DNA of 64,000 nucleotides from Elgaria multicarinata webbii (taxonomy: Eukaryota; Chordata; Lepidosauria; Squamata; Anguidae): the NCBI RefSeq assembly GCF_023053635.1, contig NC_086192.1:8543001-8607000 (forward strand). Reading direction: 5' to 3'. Both the position numbers and the translations under genes were made by a program. The number at the start of each line of letters is the position of its first letter. Positions within the stretch are counted from its first letter, which is position 1. The notes beneath the pieces are model-generated. The model was given only the letters and a program-made list of their open reading frames with translations. It searched no databases and was not told where the DNA came from. Shown in pieces: positions 31,492 through 41,969 of this stretch.

Positions 31492-31963
31492 GAATTAAGA
31501 ACGTAAGAAGAGATGTGCTGGATCAGCCCAAGGGTCCATCCAGTCTAGCATTCTGTTCACAGCGGCCAACCAGATGCCTGCGGAAAACCCACAAGCAGGA
31601 CATGAGTGCAGCAGCACCCTCCCACCCATGTTCCCCAGCAACTGGTGTACATAGGCATACTGCCCTTGATCCTGGAGGTGGCATACAGCCATCAGGACCA
31701 GTAGCCATTGACAGCCTTCTCCTCCAGGAATTTATCTAACCCCCCTTTTTAAACCATCCGAATTGGTGGCCATCACTACAACCTGTGGTAGCAAATTCTG
31801 GTAGCAAAGTCCTTCCTTTGATCTGTCCTGAATCTCCCACCAATCATTTCATGGGATGACCCCACTGAGTTCTAGTATGATGGGAGAGGGAGAAAAATGT
31901 CTCCGAACCTCATTTTCTCCACGCCTTACATGATTTTGTACACCTTTATCATGTCTCCCTTTT
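31492..31963 (-). mobile_element. CR1 type A LINE 3' end, reversed
   Basis: TTAAGAACGTAAGAAGAGAT opens the reversed 3' terminus. The coding end reads to TGTACACCTTTATCATGTCT. Confidence 0.88.
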
Positions 31964-32046
31964 CTCACCCTTTCCCCAAGAATATAGTAATTTGCAATGT
32001 TGCATGTTTAGAAAAAGAAATCCCAGTACATACTGAATAGGGCAGT

Positions 32047-32117
32047 GTTTCCCAACCTGGAGCCCTCTGGCTGGGGACAATGGAAGTTGTAGTCCAACAT
32101 GTCTGGGGAAGGTTGAA
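32047..32117. mobile_element. hAT family E repeat fragment
   Basis: CCCAACCTGGAGCCCTCTGG and GGAAGTTGTAGTCCAACATG. Confidence 0.65.
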
Positions 32118-32185
32118 ATAGGGCAACAAAACAATAGGTGAAATGCCATCTATGAGTACTTACCCCAAAACCGTGAACAAAAACT

Positions 32186-32266
32186 AACCATGTCTACTCA
32201 GAAGTAAAACCCACTGAATTCAATGGGACTTACTCTCAGGTAAATGCGCCCAGGATTGCAGCCTAA
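32186..32266. mobile_element. Palindromic mini-MITE (family F)
   Basis: CATGTCTACTCAGAAGTAAA, CACTGAATTCAATGGG, then GGATTGCAGCC. Confidence 0.85.
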
Positions 32267-32639
32267 ACCTTATATATGTGATCAACAACCCCCACTCCAA
32301 AACCTTTGGGCATGCATCCTGGTGTGATCAAGTTTGGCTTTCTTTTATATATGTAAAACAAATGAGGGAAATTGTTTAATAAGAAGTATAACTACATTTT
32401 TGACAGGGATTCCAACATTTGGTCATGGCAGTCTCTCTCTTAAGGGATGGGGCTGAAATTCTTTCGGTTCGCACGTACTTACTCTGCACTTCCCAAACAA
32501 ATATGCAAACCAGAATGTAATTTTCCTTGGCTTTTTGCACTCCTCTGAATTTTGTGATGCAAAAAATGCAGGCGAGAAATGCATTCCTTAGGGGGAACTG
32601 CATGCAAAATTGCATCCACTACAACTCCCATTATCTCCA

Positions 32640-32770
32640 TATGACACAGACAATGGTTTAAACACATCCCACCATCCCCAGACAACATTTAAGCACTTGT
32701 CAAGCAACCATGCTGGCTGGGGGATCCTAGCAGTAAGCCTTTTTGTCTGTCTAAACATGTGTAGGATTTC
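32640..32770. mobile_element. Palindromic MITE (family M), diverged
   Basis: CAACCATGCTGGCTGGGGGA and TGTCTGTCTAAACATGTGTA. Confidence 0.5.
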
Positions 32771-32776
32771 ACCTTT

Positions 32777-32862
32777 ACTGTACAATCCTATAGGTGTCTA
32801 CTCAGAAGTAAGTCCCATTTAGTTCTACGGGTTGTACTGCAGTGTAGGATTGCAGCCTGATA
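32777..32862. mobile_element. Palindromic mini-MITE (family F)
   Basis: ACAATCCTATAGGTGTCTAC to GTGTAGGATTGCAGCCTG. Confidence 0.85.
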
Positions 32863-32919
32863 GGAATTGGGGAAATGTGTACCTAGAAAGGTTTTTGAAG
32901 TAATTGCCTCTATTATTTA

Positions 32920-33160
32920 TTTATTTATTGCATTTATATCCTGCCTTTTCCCCTCCAAGGAACCCAAGGCGGCGTACATAATCCTCTTCCTCTCCATTTT
33001 ATCCTCACAGCAACAACCCTGTGAGGTGGGTTGAGCTGAGAGTCTGTGACTGGTTCAAAGCCACCCAGTGGGTTTCCATGGCCGAGTGGGGACTAGAACC
33101 CGGATCTCCCGACTCCCAGTCCAACACTTTAGCCACTACACCACACTGGCCCTCAGAAAG
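32920..33160 (-). mobile_element. tRNA-derived SINE, family 1, reversed, nearly full length
   Basis: TTATTTATTTATTGCATTTA tail, AACAACCCTGTGAGGTGGGT core, GGACTAGAACCCGGATCTCC B-box, and TTTAGCCACTACACCACACT A-box. Confidence 0.9.
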
Positions 33161-33199
33161 TATTAGTCAATATACAGAGGTTATTATTATTATTATTTT

Positions 33200-33690
33200 A
33201 AAGAGGATAAAAAGAAGAGCAGGGGTTGTAGGGTTGTAGGTTGTAGATAAATAACTGATCTATTTAGTTAGATCAAAATATTCTCACCATCAAAGGAGCA
33301 GCCTACAACGAAGGATCGAATTTGCTCTTCCTTTGAGAAAAGATTGCATTTAAAACCGAAATCTAGGTTTCTTCCTTTGCTCTGCAGTGTTCATCTGTTT
33401 ACTTCCTGTAGTCACAACCTTCTGCGAGGAGAAAGTAAATAAGGATTTTGTTTCATGATGCCGTTTTCGTCAGTAAGTAGCCTGCTAAACCACATTGCCT
33501 GATTCATCAGACTGCTTAAGCAAGGCTTTCATCAAAATTACACAGATTACTAAGGGCATTAAAAGATACTAAAAAAACTAAAGAAAAAAGAATTGCATCC
33601 AGAACCTATGCATGTTTACTCATAAGTAAGTGCCATCAAGTCCAACTAAAAAGAGCAGAGATTCATCTGGCATCTTGAAGATTCAACAGA
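33200..33690. other. Intergenic, nothing recognised
   Basis: A partial family F word (TGTTTACTCATAAGTAAGTG) lies near 33615. Otherwise nothing. Confidence 0.4.
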
Positions 33691-33696
33691 TTTAAG

Positions 33697-33784
33697 CTGC
33701 AATCCTATACTCACTTACCTAGGGGCAAGCCCCATTGAACTCAATGGGACTTACTTCTAAGTAGACATGTATAGGAGTGCAGCT
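33697..33784. mobile_element. Palindromic mini-MITE (family F), near consensus
   Basis: GCTGCAATCCTATACTCACT and AGACATGTATAGGAGTGCAG are inverted ends about 85 bp apart. Confidence 0.9.
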
Positions 33785-33879
33785 ATTGTGGTAGACGTTG
33801 CCATACACGTCTCAGTTTTGGGATGCCACAGACAGCATTGCAGAGCGGCTTTTGGTTTTGTGTTATTGATCTACTGTTT

Positions 33880-34006
33880 TCCCCAACCTAGTACCTTCCA
33901 GGTGACCTGGACTACAACTTCCATCACACACAGCCAGTATGGTCAGTGAGTTGGAATGATGGGGGCTCTAGTCCCAAAGATCTGGAAGCCACCAGGCTGG
34001 GGAAAG
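33880..34006. mobile_element. hAT family E palindromic MITE, full copy
   Basis: CCCCAACCTAGTACCTTCCA at the left faces GAAGCCACCAGGCTGGGGAA at the right. Confidence 0.8.
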
Positions 34007-34056
34007 GTTGGAGCTTAATTGTGTGCAAAATTAACTTTTACAGCCATAGTTTAAAG

Positions 34057-34142
34057 GCACAATCCTATGCATGTTTAGACATGTTTATGCATGCTTGGGG
34101 TTGTAGGACTTTTCTCAGTCTGAATCTGCATGGGATTGCACT
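34057..34142. mobile_element. Palindromic MITE (family M), short
   Basis: GCACAATCCTATGCATGTTT to TGCATGGGATTGCAC. Confidence 0.7.
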
Positions 34143-34149
34143 TTTAAGT

Positions 34150-35100
34150 CTGGCTTTATGTACCGTCCAGAACACTTCAGGGCAGCACAGAAATCTAAAT
34201 AAAAGTCTTAGCATACTAGAGTAAATTAAAACCTGTACGCTACTGGCATAGAAACCATTGCCTCTGTTTAGACCAATGTGAATAGAATCAAACTTTTTAA
34301 TAACTTGCAATTTAGCCCTTTCATGCTGGCATTTCTGTTTGGAAGTTTCTTTGTCCCAGGACAGCTACATTATAATCCGTCAACAGAATGCTATATGGTG
34401 AAATGCCTTCCTACGGGTTTCCAAACGTTGCCATTTCTGTCGGATTTCTGTGCATTTTATCATTTTTAAAACTAATTTTGTACAACACCGAGGTAACTTG
34501 GTTTATAGGCATCTAGCCAAGAAATATAAGATTCACACTTTTGCATACAGACTGTCTCATATGTCTTGTAGAAGAAAGAAATCTCTGTCCACACCAGGCA
34601 TAATTCATAAAAAAAAAAATCTATCAAGGCATTTATATGGGATGGCATTGATTTACACAGCAGAAATTTCTATTGTAGAGCAATGCAGATTACTGGTGGA
34701 AAGACAAACTATTCATCCATACATTGCTTGTTTGCTGTCTATCTCTGTCTTGCCAGCCAATCCCAACTCCAGTTTTAAATCCGGAGCAACCCAAAGCCAC
34801 CAGGTGGGCTTGGTTTGCACACATCCAGTTCAGCTCTCAGCTTTCTGTGTTGAATATTCATCTCCAGTAATAGACTCCCTGCAAGTAAAAATGATAATAA
34901 TCTAGCACTTTGCGTGCTAGTTTTCTACTTGCAAGGAGGACTGCTGGTGGTTTGAATGCAAGGAGGCAATCAAGCATTTTGATTGCACCCCACTCAACAT
35001 CTGAAGCGATTTGGCAGCTTTCATTTTATCCCCACGTGGTTTCGAACCAGTAAGAGGATGGATGTGTCCCCTTTGCCACCCACCCCTACTCGATCCGAAT
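34150..35100. other. Intergenic, nothing recognised
   Basis: No exon or repeat was identified. Frames of up to about 150 codons at 34450-34905 are low in conserved features and are likely chance. Confidence 0.4.
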
Positions 35101-35104
35101 CGGA

Positions 35105-35660
35105 ACTGGATTAAAGCTGCGATCCCACGCGCACACTTTTTCCTGGGGCGTTGGGCCCATTGATTTCAGTGGGACTTACTCCCGAGTAAAACATGCAAGG
35201 TGGCGATCCCACGCACGTTTTCTTGGACCGCTAGCCCCATTCAACCCAGCGGGGTTTACTCCCTTGTAAGCAATGCAGGGCTACGATCCCACACACGGTC
35301 CCTTGGGCGTAACCCGCCCTGAAGTCAGTGGGGCTTACTCCCGAGTCAGCATGCACAGGACCGGGCTGCGATTGCACGCACGTTTTCTCCGGAATAAACC
35401 CAATGCACGCAGTGGCCTTACTCCCGAGTAAGCAATGCGGGGCCACGGTCCCATGGGGGCACGCACAATCCTGGACTGCAATCCCGCGCGCATTTTCTCT
35501 GGAGTAAGCCCATAGAACTCAGCCGGCCCTTACTCCCAATGCAAGTCCTCCTTGGACGCGAGCCCTATCCAAGCCAGCGGCGCTTACTCCCTTGTACGCA
35601 TGCAGGGCCGCGATCCCGCGGACGCTTTCTGTGCAGAGATTCCCTTCCGAGTCGATATTG
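35105..35660. repeat. Tandem array of about six GC-rich family F palindromes
   Basis: TTACTCC recurs near 35176, 35256, 35335, 35418, 35530 and 35584. Each is preceded by a CCCATT..AGTGGG-like centre and followed by a GCGATCCCACGCACG-like end. Units are about 80 bp (one near 112, one near 54). Dispersed F copies are AT-rich and single; these are CG-rich and abut the promoter. Confidence 0.8.
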
Positions 35661-35880
35661 CACCGGGTTAAGCTGCGCGTGTTTCCCGCAGGCGGGGCGC
35701 TCAATCCCGATCCGTCCAAACCTTCCCGATTCAAATTCAGGTTCCTCCGCCTCCTCCTGCGGTAGCTCCGCCTCTGCCCGGGACTGAGCTCCCGTCCTCA
35801 GCCTCTCCTTCCCGGCTGGCTCCAGAGGACATTTCTTTTCGCTCCTCCGCGCACCGTCCGCTCCTTAATATGGACCAGGT
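35660..35880. promoter_or_regulatory. Probable shared PIGW/MYO19 promoter and MYO19 first exon end
   Basis: A CG-rich block (GCGCGTGTTTCCCGCAGGCG, several CCGCC boxes) ends in a plus-strand donor, GACCAG then GTAAAA, with the last exon base at 35878. It lies between divergent PIGW and MYO19 and so fits the bidirectional promoter known for this pair in mammals. An ATG at 35870 in the putative exon would give only a short upstream frame. The promoter call is inference. Confidence 0.5.
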
Positions 35881-36204
35881 AAAACCGGATTAAGCCAATT
35901 AGTATTCCTAATTTCTTGCCCCTATCGTTTCCCTATGAATATAGCTGCAACTTTTCTCCCACCACGCTCAATCCCCGGCACCTATTTCCCTCACCCACCT
36001 ACGCCCATATGCCTGCTCTAGAATCCTTTCAACGGTCGACAAAGGAACGAGGTGAGAGTTCTCCTGAGCGTGTGCAAAGTTCCTCCCCATTCTCCATTGA
36101 GAAACTGAGTTGTGGGGGAAGAAACTTTGCGAAAGGAAGGGTTGGAGAAAGCAGGATTTGGAGGAAAAGGCCCTAGTTTCCCGACATCCCTAGCACACGT
36201 GTGC

Positions 36205-36290
36205 GTTGTGGTCCTCCAGCTGCTTTGGAACTACAACTCCCATCAGTACTGAGTTGTAGGCTGAAAGATTTAGAGGGTCAGTAAGTTGCC
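36205..36290. mobile_element. hAT family E repeat fragment
   Basis: GAACTACAACTCCCATCAGT and the partner GTAAGTTGCCCAT. Confidence 0.6.
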
Positions 36291-36371
36291 CATTTGTAAC
36301 CAATGGGGCTGAAATAGAAACCGTAAATGATAAATAAAAACAGCACCTCAATAATTTTAGCATCTAATATT

Positions 36372-36478
36372 GATCCTATGCATATGTAGACAGAAAAAAA
36401 GCCCTACAAATCCCAGCGCTCCCCAACCAGCCATGTTGGCTGGGGAATGCTGGGAGTTGTATGATTTGGTTAGATGAA
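36372..36478. mobile_element. Palindromic MITE (family M)
   Basis: GATCCTATGCATATGTAGAC, CTACAAATCCCAGCGCTCCC, then GGGGAATGCTGGGAGTTGTA. Confidence 0.75.
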
Positions 36479-36620
36479 AATAGCCTCATCATAAAAACTA
36501 GGAAAAAAAGTCCTGCAAGTTTTTATTTCCTTTTTTTCTCTTCTTTTTTAAAAGTTAACCTTGACTGATACAAGTAATTCAAAGACCTTTCTAGACACAT
36601 GTTTTCCCAGTTATTATAAG

Positions 36621-36698
36621 GCTGCAATCCTACATAGGAGACTACTACTCGTTAAATTCAGTAGGACTTACTTCTGAGTAAACACATTTAGAATTGCA
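36621..36698. mobile_element. Palindromic mini-MITE (family F)
   Basis: GCTGCAATCCTACATAGGAG to GAGTAAACACATTTAGAATT. Confidence 0.75.
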
Positions 36699-36728
36699 CA
36701 GTAAGCAAAATTCTTGATACATTCAATG

Positions 36729-36744
36729 AGAGAGAGAGAGAGAG
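36729..36744. repeat. (GA)n microsatellite
   Basis: AGAGAGAGAGAGAG. Confidence 0.9.
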
Positions 36745-37213
36745 GAACAGGGAGAACAGTGCTATTTACTGATTTAATGGATTTATATTTATATAATGCT
36801 GGACATATTTAAAAATATCTCTGAATGGTTCACAAAATACAGTATAATATACACTGAAATGCAATTGAAGTTCATCAAAATGGCTAAAATGTTAATATAA
36901 AACATTAATATGTTATTATAATTCATCACATTTCTATGCTCTCTGGGAGGTTTCACAAAGGTTCAACATGGTTAAAAATACAATATACAGGTGTAAACTG
37001 ATTTATATAAAAACATATTAACAGATAGCATATACACAGACAACGTCAATCTAAAAACAATTCTAAATCATCAAGGAAAGACAAGCCAGGACCTCATTAA
37101 AGTTCATAATATGCTGCCAGATGGCTAAGAGAAAAAGGATAGTTTTTGGCACCAGGTGGGCCTCGTTTGGGAGATAATTCCATTAAAACCAGTAAAAGCA
37201 ATTAAAATAACAC

Positions 37214-37532
37214 TAGGGTGACCATATGAAAAGGAGGACAGGGCTCCTGTATCTTTAACAGTTGCATAGAAAAAGGAATTTCAGCAGGTGTCATTTGTAT
37301 ATATGGAGAACCTGGTGAAATTCCCTCTTCCTCACACCAGTTAAAGCTGCAGGTGCCCTGCCCTCTTTTAAATCTGGTCACTCTAATATAGCTCCTGCAC
37401 TTTAACCGTGGTGATGAAGAGGGAATTTCGTCAGGTTCTCCATATATACAAATGACACCTGCTGAAATTCGCTTTTCAATACAACTGTTAAAGATACAGG
37501 AGCCCTGCCCTCCTTTTCATATGGTCACCCTA
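37214..37532 (-). mobile_element. hAT-type palindromic MITE, copy 1 (319 bp)
   Basis: The ends TAGGGTGACC and GGTCACCCTA are exact inverted repeats inside arms of about 150 bp. The 8-bp target duplication AATAACAC lies at 37206-37213 and 37533-37540. Its asymmetric centre is inverted relative to copies 2 and 3. No transposase frame. Confidence 0.93.
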
Positions 37533-37842
37533 AATAACACCATAATTGCAAATAAACAGACAGGGAAGCACACTCAGCCTGGGAAGGCCTGGGTCTTTAA
37601 TTGAGACCTAGCGCATGATACAGTTGGCACCTCCCAAATAACAGGGGAGGTCATTCCATAAATTGGGTGCCACCACAGAGAAGGGCCCGCTTCCTGGATT
37701 CCTGCAAGATGGAAGCCTGCAGGTTGTGGTACCACCAGGAGGACCTCATCCGATGATCTTAATTATCACACAGGTCTCTACTGGGGAAAGCAATCCACCA
37801 AGGAACCTGGTCCCAAGCTGTTCAGAGCTTTATATGCCAACC

Positions 37843-38162
37843 TAGGGTGACCATATGAAAAGGAGGACAGGGATCCTGTATCTTTAACAGTTGCATAGAA
37901 AAGGGAATTTTGGCAGGTGTCATTTGTATATAAGTAGAACCTGGTGAAATTCCCTCTTCATCACCACATTTAAAGCTGCAGGAGCTATACTAGAGTGACC
38001 AGATTTAAAAGAGGGCAGGGCACCTGCAGCTTTAACTGTTGTGATGAAGAGGAAATTTCACCAGGTTCCCCATATGTACAAATGACACCTGCTGAAATTC
38101 CCTTTTCAATACAACTGTTAAAGATACAGGAACCCTGTCCTCCTTTTCATATGGTCACCCTA
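37843..38162 (+). mobile_element. hAT-type palindromic MITE, copy 2 (320 bp)
   Basis: Same ends; 8-bp target duplication TGCCAACC at 37835-37842 and 38163-38170. The centre reads CTATACTAGAGTGACCAGAT. Confidence 0.93.
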
Positions 38163-38232
38163 TGCCAACCGCAAGAGCCTGTACTTGCCTCGGTAGTTAA
38201 TAGATAGCCAGTGCAGTTGTCTCAGCACTGGT

Positions 38233-38552
38233 TAGGGTGACCCTATGAAAAGGAGGACAGGGCTCCTGTATCTTTAACAGTTGCATAGAAAACAGAATTT
38301 CAGCAGGTGTCAATTGTATATTTGGAAAACCTGGTGAAATTCCCTCTTCATCACCACAGTTAAAGCTGCAGGAGCTATACTAGAGTGACCAGATTTAAAA
38401 GAAGGCAGGGCACCTGCAGCTTTAACTGGTGTGATGAAGAGGGAATTTCACCAGGTTCCCCATATATACAAATGACACCTGCTGAAATTCCGTTTTCTAT
38501 GCAACTGTTAAAGACACAGGAGCCCTGTCCTCCTTTTCATAGGGTCACCCTA
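38233..38552 (+). mobile_element. hAT-type palindromic MITE, copy 3 (320 bp)
   Basis: Same ends; 8-bp target duplication GCACTGGT at 38225-38232 and 38553-38560. Same orientation as copy 2. Confidence 0.93.
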
Positions 38553-38667
38553 GCACTGGTGCTATATGTGCACAGCCATCTGCCCCCTTCAGCAGCTTTC
38601 AGACCAAGCACAAGGGTAGCCCTACTTAAAGTGCATTACAGTAATCTAACCCTAGCTAACATGGGCC

Positions 38668-38730
38668 ATGGTGAGGCATGATGGGAATTGTAAACCAAAA
38701 CACCTGGAAGGCCACAAGTTGCCCACCCTG
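38668..38730. mobile_element. hAT family E repeat fragment
   Basis: GCATGATGGGAATTGTAAAC then CTGGAAGGCCACAAGTTGCC. Confidence 0.6.
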
Positions 38731-38994
38731 GTTTAGAACCTCTGAAATTGAGAGAGTTCCAAAAATTGAGCTGTCAGGCTCGCTGGTCCTCATGATTTCT
38801 ATTTTATTTCTTAAGTTGTTTTTAAAAGAAAAAAAATCACAATTTTATTTGTTTTTAATCTGGGACGTTGGCATGTTGCAAAGCCCTCTGGTACCATCTT
38901 GAATTTGAAAGACAGATTTTGTGTTTTCGAATTCAACCCCTATGCCTTGTATTTAATATCTTGGGCAAAACACTTCTGTTTCAGTTTCAGTTTG

Positions 38995-39105
38995 TCTTCA
39001 GGGAATGAGCGTTTTGTGACTGGCCATGAGAGCCATTTTATGAATGGGTAAGCCACACCCCCCCCCAGAGCAGCCATTTTGTGAGAGCATCCACGACACT
39101 TTCTC
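38995..39105 (+). repeat. Dispersed repeat of unknown type, copy 1
   Basis: GAGAGCCATTTTATGAATGG and GCAGCCATTTTGTGAGAGCA match the reverse of 60588-60690. Confidence 0.45.
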
Positions 39106-40130
39106 CAAACTCCCACCAACCCCCAAAGTTTGAACGCCCTGTTTAGCGTGTCGTCCAAATGGGAGATAGTGGCTTGTTGTGTCCCTAACAGGCCAGAATC
39201 GCAACCCAAGTTTTATTCTTGGTGTACTTATCCTGGCTTGTTTCGGAGCGGAAGGCCAGGATCCCCAGTTCAGACAGCATGCTAAACAAATCATTCCTGG
39301 TTTGTTTAGCGGTCTTGTTTGCGGGGATGAGCAAAGCCTGAGCAAACAGGCCATATAGTTCCGTCGTGGCAAGCCAGGGTTCTCTGGGACGCTTGATCGG
39401 GGAAAATGCATTTTGGGCAAGGGGTTGAAGGCAGGTGCAGCACAATTTGTGTGTTGTAGGAGTCCCAGGAATAGCTGGGCTAGTCCTTTACAAGATGGTT
39501 GCAGAGCAGAAAACCCGGGCGCTTTGCCCTTCGGCTGAACGGTTCAGATGCTTATCTTTTACCTACAGACACAGGGCAGATTTTGAAACTGGTTCTGTTT
39601 TGAGCAGGCTCTTGCATGGGGTAGGGAGCGGGGCGCGGGATTGTTTGGCTACTGAATTGTTTAAACTTTTGAAGGCCTTTGAACTGGGCTTTGTTGACAA
39701 AAACAGAGAGAGAGAGGCGCAGTTCGGACAACATAGCGAAAGGAAGCGAAAGCTCCACTCAATGGTTGAGTTCCTAGGGGGCTCTCCCCACACAACGCGT
39801 TCTAACCCTGCCGTTGCGTGACTGTGGGCTCCCGTGGGGTTGAGTAAAATCCATCGCGACGGATGGATGGAGCGGCATAGAAATATAAGAAATGAAATGG
39901 AAGGTCTAGAAATGTTGACTTGGCTGACAGAGGGATTGGGGTGAGAATTAGGGTCTTCTCTCCCTTGTCCGGGGTACAGAGGAATAAGAAGTGACTTCTG
40001 CCTTTCCTTACCTGCTCGGAAGCTGGTGGAAATGAGACTTCTGAGGTGTAGGGCTATGTTTGGTGGTGCTTGGTGCCGTGCTCGCCAGAAGGCTGGGGTA
40101 CTCACCCTAGGCGAGCTGGCAAAAGGATTT
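39106..40130. other. Intergenic between PIGW and MYO19, mostly unrecognised
   Basis: TCCTGGCTTGTTTCGGAGCG and ATTCCTGGTTTGTTTAGCGG (39227-39310) suggest a degraded palindromic MITE. Open frames of up to 180 codons at 39435-40105 show no family similarity. Confidence 0.35.
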
Positions 40131-40134
40131 GTGA

Positions 40135-40455
40135 GTGTCTAGAGAGGTTTGCTTGGTGCCTACATTGTTTTCCTCTCGTCCGCCAGCTGAAGACCTTTTT
40201 ATTCTCTCAGTATTTTAACACCTAATTTATCTTAAATTTAAACTCTGCTGTTTTAATCTCATATTTTAACCTATATCACTTTTTGCTGTGTGGTTTTATC
40301 CTGGTCGTGCTTTTTATATTGTATTTTGTATTTGTGTTTTTAAATTATTGGTTGTTTTATTATGCTTTTCATGGTTTTAATTTTTGTGAACCGCCCAGAG
40401 AGCTTCGGCTATTGGGCGGTATAGAAATTAAATGAAATAAATAAATAAAAATAGT
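40135..40455 (+). mobile_element. L2-type LINE 3' end
   Basis: CAGCTGAAGACCTTTTTATT to GGCTATTGGGCGGTATAGAA. Confidence 0.85.
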
Positions 40456-40459
40456 AGTA

Positions 40460-41435
40460 ATTATACCACCTTGTAAATAAACCCACAAAAGCAACTAGCC
40501 TCCCAAAGAAAATTACGAGCCAGCTAAAAGGCTTGTAGCTGTGTTTCCGTGCCACCTCGTCTTATATTCTTGCACAGTTTGTGTCTTTATGGGGTGAGTA
40601 TCTTAATAAATAAGTAGAACGATAGCTGAGGAAATTAAAAAAGCTGTGAGGCCCTGGCTGAGACTTCAATCTGCCAGCAACCATTTGCTGAGTTTACTGT
40701 AGCGGGATGAAACTGGCAGTCAGCAAGTATTTAGATTTTTATTTTATTTTTTTGCCCTTTGCGCGTAACTTTCCACAGACCACGCCCCATGCAAAAATGT
40801 TCCGCTCTCATTTTCCCCTGAGGCCTTCCTTCACTCCACTGCCCCAATCTGTTTACAAAAGACGGGAAACTTTTACATTTGCGGAGAAAATCCACTCTGC
40901 TACCCGTAATCTTCTCGGATCCCCAAAACAATGGCCGAGTAATTGTATAGTCTTGAAAACAAATATTTCTCTTAACTAGATTAAGTTGGTTAGGGATGTG
41001 TGTATGTGTGTTCTCCCCACCCCCAGTTTGTCGCACAGCACATTGATGTCTCCAGTTGGCGCATGACGTACTTGGGGAGGTGTAGACATTGTGGTTTTAA
41101 TACGTATTGTGAGCCACTGAGGGTTTTGTATTATATTCAGCAGTGTATAAAGGTCACAAATAACATAAATACAATAAAAATAAAATAAGTTCCATTCTTG
41201 GGGGGGACGGGACACAAAATGGCAGCCAGCCAAGTGAGAGGGAAAATGCCAATGAATTTCCTGTCTCTGGAATTAGTCCTATCTAAAAAGTTGACTTTTA
41301 AACTTGGTCCAAGTTTAATTCAGGCATCAGGCCAAACCGTGGTTTGTACTAACCATAGTTTAGAACCCAGACTGTGATTTGAGTTTACAAGCTGACAATG
41401 TCTGCTTTTGTTTTCCATTATTGTGCCATACTGGG
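40460..41435. other. Region upstream of MYO19, nothing recognised
   Basis: A short CAAACCGTGGTTTG-type word lies near 41334. No exon was seen. Confidence 0.4.
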
Positions 41436-41439
41436 ACTC

Positions 41440-41637
41440 CGTTGCACTGTGTCCTGCTTGTGGGTCCCTGGTTGACAGCTTGTAGAGCCGGAAAAAGGGC
41501 AGAAAGGGGCAACTCAAATGATCCAGGGGGCCGGAGCATCTCCCCTAGGAGGGAAGGTGGCAACAGCTGGGATTGTTTGGCTCGGAAAAAAGGAGGTTAA
41601 GGGGTTTGATCCAGCAGGGCTCTTCTTATGTTCTTAA
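41440..41637 (+). mobile_element. CR1 type A, rearranged short copy
   Basis: A 3' UTR piece (GTCCTGCTTGTGGGTCCCTG) precedes a coding piece (CATCTCCCCTAGGAGGGAAG), and then the 3' end (GATCCAGCAGGGCTCTTCTT) follows. The order is not that of a simple copy. Confidence 0.65.
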
Positions 41638-41957
41638 GCAAAGATTACCAATCCTACATACACTTATTAGGGCGTAAGTTCTTATGACTCCCAGGCCAAC
41701 AAGCGAAGCACCAGGAAGAGTTTAGGATGCCACGGAGTCCCTGCAACGGACGAGGGTCGCTCCTTCTTGCCTGGAAAACGGCCGATCCAATCATGTGATG
41801 CAGATTTCTAAATCTCCGGACTCTCTCATATTTAGGGCGCCTGGTTTGTCTCGCTCAAGATTCCTGCAACGTAAAGGCTGCCGAGATTCCGTCCCTCCGG
41901 TTGGTTTTGAGCGATTCGCCTGCCGAAGCTCCGAAACGCCCTAAAACGAGGAGGAAA

Positions 41958-41969
41958 ATGCCCACGCAG
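41958..41969 (+). CDS. MYO19: MYO19 coding exon 1 (MPTQ)
   Basis: ATGCCCACGCAG is followed by a GTATGT donor. The four residues join VNGPKG of the next exon, matching the human N-terminus. The exon also holds 5' UTR reaching left, perhaps from an acceptor at about 41834 (CTCTCATATTTAG). Confidence 0.85.

Larger units (their letters stand above)
36750..38655 (-). mobile_element. L2-type LINE, reversed, host of three MITE insertions
   Basis: Reversed 3' UTR at 36750-37200, then GGAGGTCATTCCATAAATTG, AGGACCTCATCCGATGATCT, and AGTTAATAGATAGCCAGTGC, the usual reversed L2 order. Three 320-bp palindromes interrupt it. Confidence 0.75.

Noticed and set aside
34450-34905. 151-codon plus-strand frame
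   Set aside because: No domain, no splice context and no similarity recognised; composition is like the surrounding non-coding DNA.
35870-35878. ATG at the end of the putative first exon as a MYO19 start
   Set aside because: Splicing to either acceptor considered near 41.83-41.86 kb leads to a stop within a few codons. The ATG at 41958 gives the family N-terminus.
37214-38552. A possible tandem segmental duplication
   Set aside because: Each copy has its own different 8-bp target duplication, so they are separate transposon insertions.
39435-40105. Frames of 128 and 180 codons on opposite strands
   Set aside because: They overlap each other antiparallel, contain no motif, and lie between divergent genes where no exon is expected.
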